Positions 37,501 through 46,700 of a stretch of 64,000 nt of DNA are shown here, in pieces (within the stretch, counting starts at the first letter, position 1; each line of letters begins with the position of its first letter). This DNA comes from CAYQLY01 sp964418605 (GTDB taxonomy: Bacteria > Bacteroidota > Bacteroidia > Cytophagales > Cyclobacteriaceae), in the NCBI GenBank assembly GCA_964418605.1, contig CAYQLY010000002.1, positions 1 to 64,000 of the forward strand. Direction: 5' to 3'. The position numbers and the translations under genes are program-made. The notes beneath the pieces were generated by a model. That model saw only the letters and a list, made by a program, of their open reading frames with translations. It searched no databases and was not told the DNA's origin.

Positions 37501-37997
37501 ATACACGGGTTAATCTTACGCCTGTTACAAATCTTAAACTCTTGCTTAGTCAATCTGATGTAATATCTACCTCTAACTTTCTTTTAACCAAGAACTTTTC
37601 TTTTCGTAGTTATAAAGTTTCTCCGGAATTAGCATGGCAGCCTTATTCTTCTTTTCGTATAACAGGCATCTATGGATATAGTCAAAAATTAGCTTTAAGC
37701 CATGAAAATGCTTTATTCAATGAACTTGGGATGGATATTCGTTGGAGTAAAATTTCTCAAAAAACAGTGACAGCTTTGATACGTTGGGTTTCTATTGTAT
37801 ATGAAGGTGAAACGAATACACCGGTTAGTTATGAATTATTAGAAGCATTGCAGCCTGGTAAGAATATAACATGGTCTATTAACTGGATACAGCGTTTGGT
37901 GAATGGGCTTCAATTGACGTTTTCTTACGAAGGGCGCCGCTCAGCTAATCAGCCTGCGGTTCATATTGGGCGAATGCAAATTTCTGCTTTATTTTAA
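34545..37997 (+). CDS. Large SprA-related surface protein
   Basis: 1150 residues with a signal peptide ending SVQAQW. Residues ~140-200 (SITRGISLGNTQSIFVNSAL, then LEGKLNDDITIVAALSDQN) resemble the region of SprA (QQLSMNLIGKLGEKATITAN) where the beta barrel begins. Residues ~290-340 (NELFVMVLANSERVFVDGK, DYVIDYNQAEITFTN) repeat the SprA-like TEGVDFIVDYDQGIVRI pattern. The C-terminal half is strand-rich and ends in ISALF, as outer-membrane barrels do. It is likely an outer-membrane protein related to the T9SS translocon but half its size. Its function is not established. Confidence 0.65.
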   Translation: MHLRVVFILLLSVGFSMSVQAQWRSERCKWIHLFNQSFELDTLTLQPGSIKLIGHADTTVSVYCDNNKNHITIIAPHLHSFVDSVLICYKVFPFNLSKKIYRRKFSEYDTVYTFDSRIFSSSFPEKREQLLSTPGIQKTGSITRGISLGNTQSIFVNSALNLQLEGKLNDDITIVAALSDQNIPFQPEGNTQQLQELDRVFIQLKSRYATLTVGDVVLKNQPSQFLRYYKNVQGAFAEVSYKRTDSVYSTTSVGASLSKGKFASIVLSSLEGVQGPYRLKGPQNELFVMVLANSERVFVDGKLLQRGFNLDYVIDYNQAEITFTNRIVITQFSRIRVDFEYVERNYNRTIFTASHYHHIHRFSFFGNIYSQRDMPSSPLGITLTDGDKLFLQTIGDSSRLAVSSGVTEVGFYPDRVLYKQVDSLTDEGLVKIYVYSTDPQKSIYQIVFSEVGLGKGNYSIASSTANGRVYKWIAPKNGIPQGSYEPVKQIPLPQKNEMYTFGGEYALASHHSVFMEGAISQYDINLYSHLNDEDNIGKAIKVGYQNKGDPIQGLKNYRWVAAVDYEFDERYFRPIDRFRYIEFDRDWSANSSLAMPGSERIFNTSIGIEKNPLNKLSYVFSKRFRGDQFNGYQHRAEWNQELGLFFLQSSFFNMVSENVTSFSHWNRFQSTCGIKLRSFTAGYLFSLDKNEIRKIGTDSVIATVMNFDEHQLFIKNSDSASIQFHAKHGFRYDYLPIDGFTKRASRSHTTEIGFEKSSSTNQLAFNFTYRDLKSLLLDIDKRIEGEQTLMGRVDWNAYWFQRAIRSELTFFTFTGRELKRAFVYLPVAIGKGTHTWRDDNKDGIQDLNEFYEAINPDEKMYVKISIPTNEYVSAYGSNMTYRLTLGAPTTWYHQSYVKRMVARFSNTSSWSVEKKTTSSDFSKRFIPIDNLEDEELLAIRETIRSTLFYNRTNSGYGSDFSIFFTHQKHLLSSGFESKQNREYKWNTRVNLTPVTNLKLLLSQSDVISTSNFLLTKNFSFRSYKVSPELAWQPYSSFRITGIYGYSQKLALSHENALFNELGMDIRWSKISQKTVTALIRWVSIVYEGETNTPVSYELLEALQPGKNITWSINWIQRLVNGLQLTFSYEGRRSANQPAVHIGRMQISALF

Positions 37998-38015
37998 TTT
38001 TTTATAATCAAGTGT

Positions 38016-38058
38016 ATATTAAAAAACCTTGAAGTTATTTTTCAAGGTTTTTTAATAT
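38016..38058. terminator. Bidirectional terminator after the SprA-like gene
   Basis: Perfect 18-bp arms (38016-38033 and 38041-38058) around a seven-base loop, with A-run and T-run arm ends. It lies between the convergent SprA-like gene and the metallopeptidase gene and can serve both. Confidence 0.85.
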
Positions 38059-38078
38059 GAAATAAGATAATGTATGAA

Positions 38079-38771
38079 TTAATCTCTTCTTCCCATAAAC
38101 ATCATGATGTAATAAAGCAATGTAACGAGTGATCCAATTGCGGCCACTACATAAGTCATAGCAGCCCATTTAAGTGCATCTTTTGCCATGCCGTGTTCTT
38201 CTGTGTTAACAATACGTTTTGACTCCATCCAAACAAGTGCACGTTTGCTTGCATCAAACTCAACGGGTAATGTCACTAAAGTAAATAATGTCATAACTGT
38301 ATAACATCCGATGATGATAAGTAAAGCTGTATCGAATGGCAATACATTTCTAAGGAAATAAGAGCCAAACATGGATGCAATAACAACTACATTGATAACT
38401 GTAGCACTAATATTTTGCAATGGCACCATTGCACTTCTAAATTCAAGAAAGCGATAGGCTTTAGCATGTTGTACAGCGTGACCACATTCATGTGCAGCTA
38501 CGGCTGCAGCCGCTGCTGATACACCACTATACACATCTTGACTTAAATTAACCGTTTTATTAGCTGGATTATAATGATCTGTTAATTGCCCTTGTACGCA
38601 AGTTACTTGTACATCATAAATGCCATTATCTGTCAGCATCTTCTCAGCCACTTCCTTTCCACTTAGGTTAGTAGATAGCCTTAGTTGAGAATATTTTTTG
38701 AATTTGTTTTTTAGCTTTGTGCTTATTCCAAAGCTAATCAGCATAAATACAATACCTATTATAAATATCAT
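38079..38771 (-). CDS. Membrane zinc metallopeptidase, YugP family
   Basis: 230 residues. An N-terminal membrane helix is followed by a conserved domain with NPANKTVNLSQDVYSG and the zinc motif AAHECGHAVQHA (His94-Glu95-Cys-Gly-His98). Two or three further membrane helices come at ~115-150 and ~200-225 (FGSYFLRNVLPFDTALLIII, TYVVAAIGSLVTLLYYIMMF). It belongs to the neutral zinc metallopeptidase (YugP) family, conserved but with no firm substrate. It is the last gene of a minus-strand group with the nucleotidyltransferase, flippase-like gene and panD. Confidence 0.88.
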   Translation of the reverse strand: MIFIIGIVFMLISFGISTKLKNKFKKYSQLRLSTNLSGKEVAEKMLTDNGIYDVQVTCVQGQLTDHYNPANKTVNLSQDVYSGVSAAAAAVAAHECGHAVQHAKAYRFLEFRSAMVPLQNISATVINVVVIASMFGSYFLRNVLPFDTALLIIIGCYTVMTLFTLVTLPVEFDASKRALVWMESKRIVNTEEHGMAKDALKWAAMTYVVAAIGSLVTLLYYIMMFMGRRD

Positions 38772-38783
38772 AGTTCTTTTAAT

Positions 38784-39272
38784 TTAAAGTTGTTTAATTT
38801 TTTCTATTAATTGGGTGGTAGAAAAACCGTCTACAAAATTAATTGTTTTTACCTTACCACCGTTACTTATAACAATATCTGAGCCAATAATGTTTCCTAT
38901 CGAATAATCTCCTCCTTTTACCAGAATATCAGGCAAAATGACACGTATTAGTTCTAAAGGAGTCTCTTCTTCAAACAAAATGACAGCATCCACAAACCCT
39001 AAAGAGGCTATAATACGTGAACGCGCATCCTGCCCGACTATGGGCCTGGATATTCCCTTTAACTTTTTAACGGATAAATCCGTATTAAGACCGATAATTA
39101 ATCGATCACCTAAATTTTTAGCTTTTTCTAAATAATCCACATGGCCAACATGAAGTATATCAAAGCAGCCATTGGTGAAAACAATTTTTAATTTGTTTTT
39201 TTTCCATTCTTTAACCTCTACCATGAGTTGATCTAACGTTACAATCTTATCGGATGTGTGCATTGGCGCCAT
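38784..39272 (-). CDS. rfaE2: Heptose-1-phosphate adenylyltransferase-like nucleotidyltransferase (RfaE domain II)
   Basis: 162 residues from ATG 39272 (MAPMHTSDKIV). The frame stays open to 39404, but that part lies inside the upstream gene and has no family similarity. TNGCFDILHVGHVDYL contains the HxGH motif of cytidylyltransferase-type enzymes, followed by GLNTDLSVKKLKG and VDGFSTTQLIEKI. This is the pattern of HldE/RfaE domain II, which activates a sugar phosphate with ATP for lipopolysaccharide heptose synthesis. The kinase domain is absent here. The exact sugar is inferred. Confidence 0.82.
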   Translation of the reverse strand: MAPMHTSDKIVTLDQLMVEVKEWKKNKLKIVFTNGCFDILHVGHVDYLEKAKNLGDRLIIGLNTDLSVKKLKGISRPIVGQDARSRIIASLGFVDAVILFEEETPLELIRVILPDILVKGGDYSIGNIIGSDIVISNGGKVKTINFVDGFSTTQLIEKIKQL

Positions 39273-40263
39273 ATTGTCTTCTGTGAATACTAAGTGAGAT
39301 AACAAAACAAATAGCTCCTGATAGAAGCATGAATAGATATTGTGAAAGATGAAGTAGGGTTGCAAAAACAAGACCTTCCTCTTTGGGTAAGCCGTATAGG
39401 ACAAGTACAGAGCTTACTAGAATATGAAAAACACCTGTTCCACCTTGAACGGGTGTAGCCATGCTAATGGTACCCATCAGCAAAATAGAGAAACCAGCTG
39501 TGAGTGGAAGATTGTGGGTAGAAGATAATGAAAAGATAACAACATAGGATGCTAAAAAGTACATTGTCCAAATAAAAAGGGTATGGAGTAAAAATAGCGG
39601 TTTATTTTTTACTTTTCGAATACTACCTATACCGGCTAAAACATTTTTACCAGTTTTTGTAATGAATGCAAATAATTTCGAGCGCATGAAGCGTTTTCGC
39701 AGCATCCATATCATTAAAGTTACTATACTAATAAATGCAAGCACCGTTAAGCCTATTTGCAACCCATTTGTTTGAATATGCTGAAATTTTTCATTTAATA
39801 ATTTTGTAAAGAATTCACCCAATCGTTTTTGTTCTATAAAGAATCCCGCTAGCATAAGAAATCCTAATATAATTACATCGCAAAGCCGCTCAACAAGTAC
39901 AGTACCAATGCCATGGTCAATGGGAATATTTTCTGTTTTTTGTAATAAGGCACATCGTGTAACCTCGCCTGCACGTGGGATAATAAGGTTCATAAAATAG
40001 CCTGACATTAAAGCCATGAAAACCCTTGACAAGCGAGGTGAATAGCCAAGAGGTTGCATGATCATTTTCCATCGCATTGCACGACTAATATGACTTGCTA
40101 TACTTAACACAATAGATACTACAACCCATATATAATTAATATGCTGTAAATCCTGAACGAGTTTATGAAATTCTACTTTTCGAAATACCCATACTAAAAG
40201 CAATAGGGTTAACCCTATAGAAAGCGTATACGTAATGATTTTTTTTAATTTTTTTTTTAGCAT
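39247..40263 (-). CDS. Flippase-like (LPG synthase TM / YbhN family) membrane protein
   Basis: 338 residues with about eight predicted membrane helices (for example YTLSIGLTLLLLVWVF, YIWVVVSIVLSIASHIS, TVLAFISIVTLMIWML). Conserved segments of the lysylphosphatidylglycerol synthetase TM / YbhN family are present: SRAMRWKMIMQPLGY, FMNLIIPRAGEVTRCALL and the glycine-rich MATPVQGGTGVFHILVSSVLVLYGL. No catalytic aminoacyl domain is attached. It probably moves a lipid-linked molecule across the inner membrane; the substrate is unknown. It overlaps the nucleotidyltransferase gene. Confidence 0.82.
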   Translation of the reverse strand: MLKKKLKKIITYTLSIGLTLLLLVWVFRKVEFHKLVQDLQHINYIWVVVSIVLSIASHISRAMRWKMIMQPLGYSPRLSRVFMALMSGYFMNLIIPRAGEVTRCALLQKTENIPIDHGIGTVLVERLCDVIILGFLMLAGFFIEQKRLGEFFTKLLNEKFQHIQTNGLQIGLTVLAFISIVTLMIWMLRKRFMRSKLFAFITKTGKNVLAGIGSIRKVKNKPLFLLHTLFIWTMYFLASYVVIFSLSSTHNLPLTAGFSILLMGTISMATPVQGGTGVFHILVSSVLVLYGLPKEEGLVFATLLHLSQYLFMLLSGAICFVISLSIHRRQYGANAHIR

Positions 40264-40271
40264 CTTTTTTT

Positions 40272-40619
40272 TCAGACTAGCTTATTATGCGCATCTGGAA
40301 ATATGATTGTAGGTTTGAATTTTTTAGCTTCTTCCAACCCCATCATGGCATATGAAATAATGACAATGATATCGCCCGGATACCCTTTTCGTGCTGCAGG
40401 ACCATTGAGGCATATAATGCCACTGTTTCGTTCGCCTTTTATGACATAGGTTTCTAATCGTTCTCCGTTATTGACATTAACGACTTGTACTTTTTCATTT
40501 TCAATTAATTGTGCAGCATCCATAAGTTGTTGATCAATAGTGATGCTGCCTACATAATGAAGCTCGGCTTGTGTGATTTTAACACGGTGTATTTTTGATT
40601 TGACTACTTCTATGAACAT
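40272..40619 (-). CDS. panD: Aspartate 1-decarboxylase
   Basis: 115 residues. The self-cleavage site is intact: Tyr22-Val-Gly24-Ser25 (ELHYVGSITID), where Ser25 becomes the pyruvoyl cofactor. GERLETYVIKGERNSGIICLNG and PAARKGYPGDIIVIISY are the other conserved blocks. It makes beta-alanine from aspartate for pantothenate and CoA synthesis. It is the first gene of the minus-strand group, eight bases before the flippase-like gene. Confidence 0.95.
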   Translation of the reverse strand: MFIEVVKSKIHRVKITQAELHYVGSITIDQQLMDAAQLIENEKVQVVNVNNGERLETYVIKGERNSGIICLNGPAARKGYPGDIIVIISYAMMGLEEAKKFKPTIIFPDAHNKLV

Positions 40620-40785
40620 AATGATTTACTCAAAGTGTGGATCAAAATTAAACAATTATAAGGTATTCATTAGTGACGTATTTATAGCTATGTTATGGAA
40701 ATATAGAATAAGGTTTTTAATAAATAATATTGATTTATTTTGTATTGTATGTTTAAGCTAATAAACTAATAGGAGTATATGTTAA

Positions 40786-43700
40786 CTATTGTGCTATGCT
40801 AAATCGAACTTGAATGCCAAAGGCCGTGTTGATGCGTTTATAGGCATTAGATGAGCGAGGATTGTTGAGCTCGCGTTGGAAGTAGCCTTGTAAAGTCAAT
40901 CGTTGATTAATGACATAGCTAATAGTTGGTCTTATTTGTACACTTAAGTTGCCATTAATCAATGTAGGATCGCTCTCAAATTTTCGTAAAATAGTTTTAG
41001 AATCTCGGATAGCAATATCACATCGGAAGGTAGCGTCGTTTTTCAGAATGACAGTTCGGCCCTCTACTCTAAAAGGTAATTTTAAGCTGTTGGTTGTGTA
41101 ACCTATTCCAATAACCCATTCTTTATTGAGTAGTTCAGTTACTTGTGCATTGGATAAATTCAATCCTACATTTCGATCCATTTTGTAATCTAAACGTAAT
41201 GTCAAATTGCTTTTTGTTCGAATGTTAATACCAATGAGAGGAGAAAGCTGGTCAGAAATAATGATTTGATTCATTACATACAATGGTATATAGGCTTGGT
41301 ATTGATTGAGTAGAGATGAAAAGGGATAGTCTTCTATGAGTTGTAGACCTGGTATATTAGTATAACTTAAGGATGATGTGAAATTTCCTGCATTATAACT
41401 CGATGAATAGCTATGAGTTAAAGTAATGCTGGAAAATGTATTTTTTAGAAAGCTTAACCTGCTTAATCCGGCATAATCGATGCGCCAATTAGGAAGCGGA
41501 ATTTTATAAAAAGGGGATAGCCCAACTTGGTTGGCATTGGCTCCCGAGTAAGCAGCTATAAAAGAGGGTATAAGTACATCTTGTGAGTTAGCATCATAAG
41601 TGCCACCGAGCTGATATGGATTTTCATTTTGAAGGCGTTGCTGAATAATAGATCGATTGTCTTCAAAGCTTTTAAAGACAGTTGAGTTATTTATATTATC
41701 ACTTCCTGCAAATAGTGTTCGAATCCCAATAAATGAGACACTATATGTTCCTGTTTTTGAAGGATTGAAACTAGTGAAAGCATTTGTAGTAGCATTATAT
41801 CTAAAGATTTCTTGATAAGTACCAGTCGTATTTCGTTTAGCATCCAGCTGAATTCTAAAATCTCTAAATGGCTCTAATGATGCACGTGCAGAAACAGTTG
41901 TCGTTATGTTTTGTACAAAAGGATTGTTGATGTTTTCATTTTTCACCAACCATCCATTTTCTGCGGCCGTCAATCTAATGTTAGGATCTTGGCTACCCAG
42001 TAGGAAAGGAATACCAGGTGCATTCCAGTTTTCATCCATTCCGCCATACTTAGCCACAGGTTTAAAGCCAGGCAATGTTGTTTCTAGCCGATTCGAAAAT
42101 GTGAGGTCAATAGAACGTACAGTCATTATCAATCGTGCTATACTTTTCAAAAATCTCCAATCTTTCTTTGAAAGAGCTGTGCTGTCCTTTGATGTTGTTT
42201 TATTTTTTTTCACCGCAGTGAAGGGTTGAAGAGATTCACGTAGAAACTTATTTTTATTGTATAATCCTAGTAAATCGATTTTTCCATTGATGCCTTGTTC
42301 GCTTGAATTTTTAATCAAATTGCCGAGTGTGTCCGATTGACCTACAGCCCCCGCTGTCCATGTGTATGTTGCCGCATAGCGTCCTTCTAATTTGCACCAA
42401 TCGAGAAATGGAATTTTGTCTATAGGTATACGGTAGTTAGCCCCCACACGTTGATTGAAATTTTTCATTCGCCCCAACTTCTTTAGATTGGCAATGATAG
42501 AGTCCTTTTTTTGTTGTGTATTGATATCGCCTTCAGGTTCATCGATGATGGAATAAGATGTGGCATTGTAATCAAGTGCTAAGTTTTGAGTTAAATTCCA
42601 ACGTACATCATAATTTCTATTGAATGTGAAATATTTTTCAAAGAAAGGAGCCATGGCTATTTGAAGATCTTTGGTGGATGAGCGTAGTTCCGTTCGCATA
42701 AAACGCCTATCTAAATCTCCTCGTATCGCGATGCTATTAGGGAATAATGAAAAATTAAAATCTTTAATCAATTTTAAGTAAGGTGAGCTTAAAAATTTCA
42801 TCTTTTTAAACGGTTCGACATAAAAAGTATTTGCATTAAAATTATAGCCTACACCGCCTTTATAGGTTTGTAGTAGGTATGATTTAATTTTTAAATTACT
42901 TTGTTTGACATCGCTATAGGCATATGTAAATGAAAAATTTTCAATATCGTAAATATGGTTTTTCGTTTTTTTGCCTGTTTTTATTTTTTGAACATTAGTA
43001 AAGTTGATGCTGCGGCGTGTTGTTTGATCTTGTGTGTCTTGCAGATACTGTTGTTTTAAATTTTCATTCTGAATAGCATCTAGTGAAATAGTTAGCGGAA
43101 CATCTGGATCAAATGGATTGAATTTAGGCGTAATCGTTTTGTTGTCATAGGAAACAAACATTGGAATACGTAATCCTGCTTTTTGAGGGAGTAATTTATC
43201 AACAGCGATATTTGAAGAAATATCATATTGTAATGTATAGTCTCTTGTTCGTTGTGATATCTTATCTTGAATTGAACCAAATCCAAAAGAAGTATAACGG
43301 ACAGATCCAGTGACTGTTGCTAGATCAGCTAATTTCATGTTTAATCGTCCTGTGCTGGCCCAGCCTGCGGTTTGATTAAAATCTGTTGCCCTAAGTTCAT
43401 TAGCCCATATGCAAATGGATTTAGGTGCTTGATCATCTGATTTAGGATTTCGTACACCAATCATGGTGATTTGGACAGAGCTTAAATCAGGATTACCAAC
43501 AACTGTAATTCGGTGTTTGCCAGAAAACCCTTGATAAGGTTGAGACAATGGAATTTGATTGGCATTCCGTTGGGATTTAACTAAGTAGAGTTCATTAAGT
43601 GGTACTGCAATTTCATTTTCCTCAGGCCATATGTCATACTCATTGGTAGTTCCATTCGGAGTGATTTTAAGAGGAACCTCTACTTCATAATAATTTTCTG

Positions 43701-46700
43701 TAAAATCTGTTCCTAATCTTAAAAATGCAGTTGTTTCATAGTCTTTTGTTGACTCATAACTTTCTGCATGAATGAACATGCGAAGTGTCCCATAATTGAT
43801 AAGGTCTAAGCTTGTATTTTTGAAAATAGCTCTTGCGTCACGGTCTTTTAAATTTTCAACGCATAGCTGTATAGATTGTTCATTTAGTTGTCTATTAATA
43901 TTTGATGTTATATCGATGTCTCGTTGTAATCCAGGAGGAACAACATAAGGGGTCTTGTTAGGTTTGGTTTGATTGTTTTTTTCAATACCGACAATAGATG
44001 CCACAAAGTTTGGATTATAAGGCTCCAGTGGTTTTACAAGACCTTTTTCTACTAAATCTCCTGTAAACTTTCGCCAGGTTGTGGAAACTAAATGAAGTTG
44101 AAAAAATCGTAATACAACGGGTTGTTCAAATTCTGTTAAGTACATTCGAACAAAACGAATGGTTTTAAAACCATTAATATTTCCTACCTTGTTCTTATAT
44201 TGTCGAATAGGAACTCTGAATTGGTACCATGTTGCACCATCTTGGCCATCAACTTTATCAACGATATAGTTTTGGCCTACTGTTAGTTGTCCTGGTTTAA
44301 GGTCAAGTTCATATTCGTAGTATTCTTCTAAGTCATTGATGGTATTATCTCTATTGACATCTTCATTGTCGGGCAAATTACTTGATGAAGGGAAAAAAGA
44401 AGTTCCGGATTGATTTTCAGGCGAATTGCCTTGCATGCCATTAAAATTTTTGTAGCGTTCGAGTACTTTTTGATTCAATGCATCTTTAGTACCACCTAAA
44501 TAATAATCGAAGTTATCACCTGAAGGATCGTTTTGAATTTTCGCAAAAGCTTCAGGTGAAATACCAGTTAGCTTATTTAAAAAAGTATTTTGAAAATAGT
44601 TACGTTCATCTTCATCTGACAATCCATCCCATCCAATATCTTGATATGCTCTTGCTCCTGGTGTATTTTCAAATACATCATTGATATATGGTTTTTTAGG
44701 CATTCGTCCCCAAGGCGTTAGTTGTGTGTTAGTAGGATTGCCATCGATAGGAAGTCCATTTTCAAAAGCATGTCTTCCATCTTTTAAAACATCCTCTGAG
44801 ATACTTCCTAAATTAAAATATAGTTTTCCGCCAGTTGTATTATTTTTATTTTCAATGCCATCATATACGATGCCTTTATCGCCCTGTATAAAAGGATCCA
44901 TAACCCAAAATTCGATGTATTCGACGTTGAGGTTATCAAAATCAATATCATTTGTAAAAGCTTTAGTAATACCTCCCCAGTTTTTTTTAGGGTCTTTCAA
45001 TTTTCCATCTGAGGTTAGGTCCGTATTATAATTATAAGCACCTCGTTCAGATGGATAGTAGGCGATATCAAACAGTTGTTGTGGTGTAACGATCTGTGGT
45101 TTTGATTTTCCTTTAAATACTTCTTGAGGGATAACGCCGCGCACATATTGATTTTCTATATCTTGTTCACTGATATTTTTAGGACGTGTTGCTCCTCCAT
45201 AAAAAATAGGATCTATATTATACCAAGCCAATTTAGCACGCTTGTATGTATATTCAAGAGGGTTAGCAGCGCTGCCTTGAGGAAATTTTTGTGGTGTAGC
45301 TGAGAGCTTCCAGTTGGTTGCTTGACCATCTAAATTGATTCCAATTTCTGAGCTTTCAAAATCATCGATGTATGAATTGCCTTTTGCTATTTTAGATGTG
45401 CCAGGTATAAGTTGAGCAAATTCACCAGTGAAAGAGAAAGTAGATAATTCGTTTGTACGAAGGAAAGGAAGATAATCAATAATACGTGTGAGTGCTTTAC
45501 TATCTCTTCGGTAATTAACATCCAATCCCCACATGGTATTACGCATGGGTTCATCTCCGATATTGACACGTGTTAGATTAGGTCGTTCATTAAGATATAA
45601 AACTGTGCCACCAAAGGTGAGATCTTTATCTACTTTATAATCAAATCGTGATCCAAGAAGTGTTCGTGTTTGAAAATTAAAGAAATCGGGTTTCTCATAG
45701 CGTACATTAATTTCTTTTCCTGAGTTTTTTATACCCTCATTGATGATGCGAACAATCCCTTGATCATAGTCCACAATAAAATCAACACCTTCTGTGAGTA
45801 CAGTATTTCCCGCTGTGAGTGATACTGAACCTTGTGTTGGGGCAAAGCCTAATCGGATTTCACTAGATGAATTAGATTGAAACGATCCTTTCAAAAAGAA
45901 TTTATTTTTATTTGCAGTAAGTGATGCATCGTTTCGTGTACTTCTATATATTTCATTAAAAACATACTTCTCTACTAAGTTGCTTTCAGCAATGGGGTCT
46001 AACCATTTTTCTCTGGTCAGGTATGATCCAAAAGGTTCAAGTACAGGGAATATAATTCGTCCACTGGATGCATCTACAGTAATTCCATCAATCCAATCAA
46101 AGTTTCCATCTTTTTGTGGATCATTATTTGGATTTAACCGATCAAGTTTGAAGATTTCTAGTAAGGGTACATCCTTCATTCGAATACCTTCATGAAGACT
46201 TGGATTATCTATACCTGTTAAATCATCTTTGTAAATAACTCGGAGTTGAAAATTTTGTCGGCTAATTCCTCCACTTGAATTGATAGAATAGATATTTTTC
46301 ATCATTAAATCCCAAATGGATAAGTTGGTTTTTATGGAACTAGGTCGGATGAGTTTTAGTAAGATGACCTGATTGGGATTTAAATTTTGATAATCTTCTG
46401 TTAGCTCACCTACTTTATAGGTTCGGCCTTGATATGTATACTCATATGAAACAGCAATAGCTTCATCGTTACGAATAGGTGTGTTTAATGAAATATAACC
46501 TAATTGAGGTTGAAATCTAAATTCGCGATCTGTTAATTTACGTGCACCTGTAATGCGTTCAAAATCAGTTCCCTTAACCATTCCCAAAGTGGTTTCCAAA
46601 CTATTAACTACTTGATCAACATCTCTAATAGTTGCTTGATTAAGAAGTGTTTGGTATAAATTATTTGCAGAATTAGAAGCAGGTCCTGGAATCGGTGCCA

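Noticed and set aside
39125..39145. DnaA-box-like TAATCCACA inside the nucleotidyltransferase gene
   Set aside because: One mismatch from the consensus, single, and within a coding region with no AT-rich element.
39273..39404. Longer start of the nucleotidyltransferase at 39404
   Set aside because: The additional 44 residues overlap the flippase-like gene and do not resemble any RfaE sequence.
40620..40785. Short plus-strand frame and possible element between panD and sprA
   Set aside because: The frame runs into panD on the other strand, is AT-rich and has no recognisable product; no hairpin or promoter was convincing.
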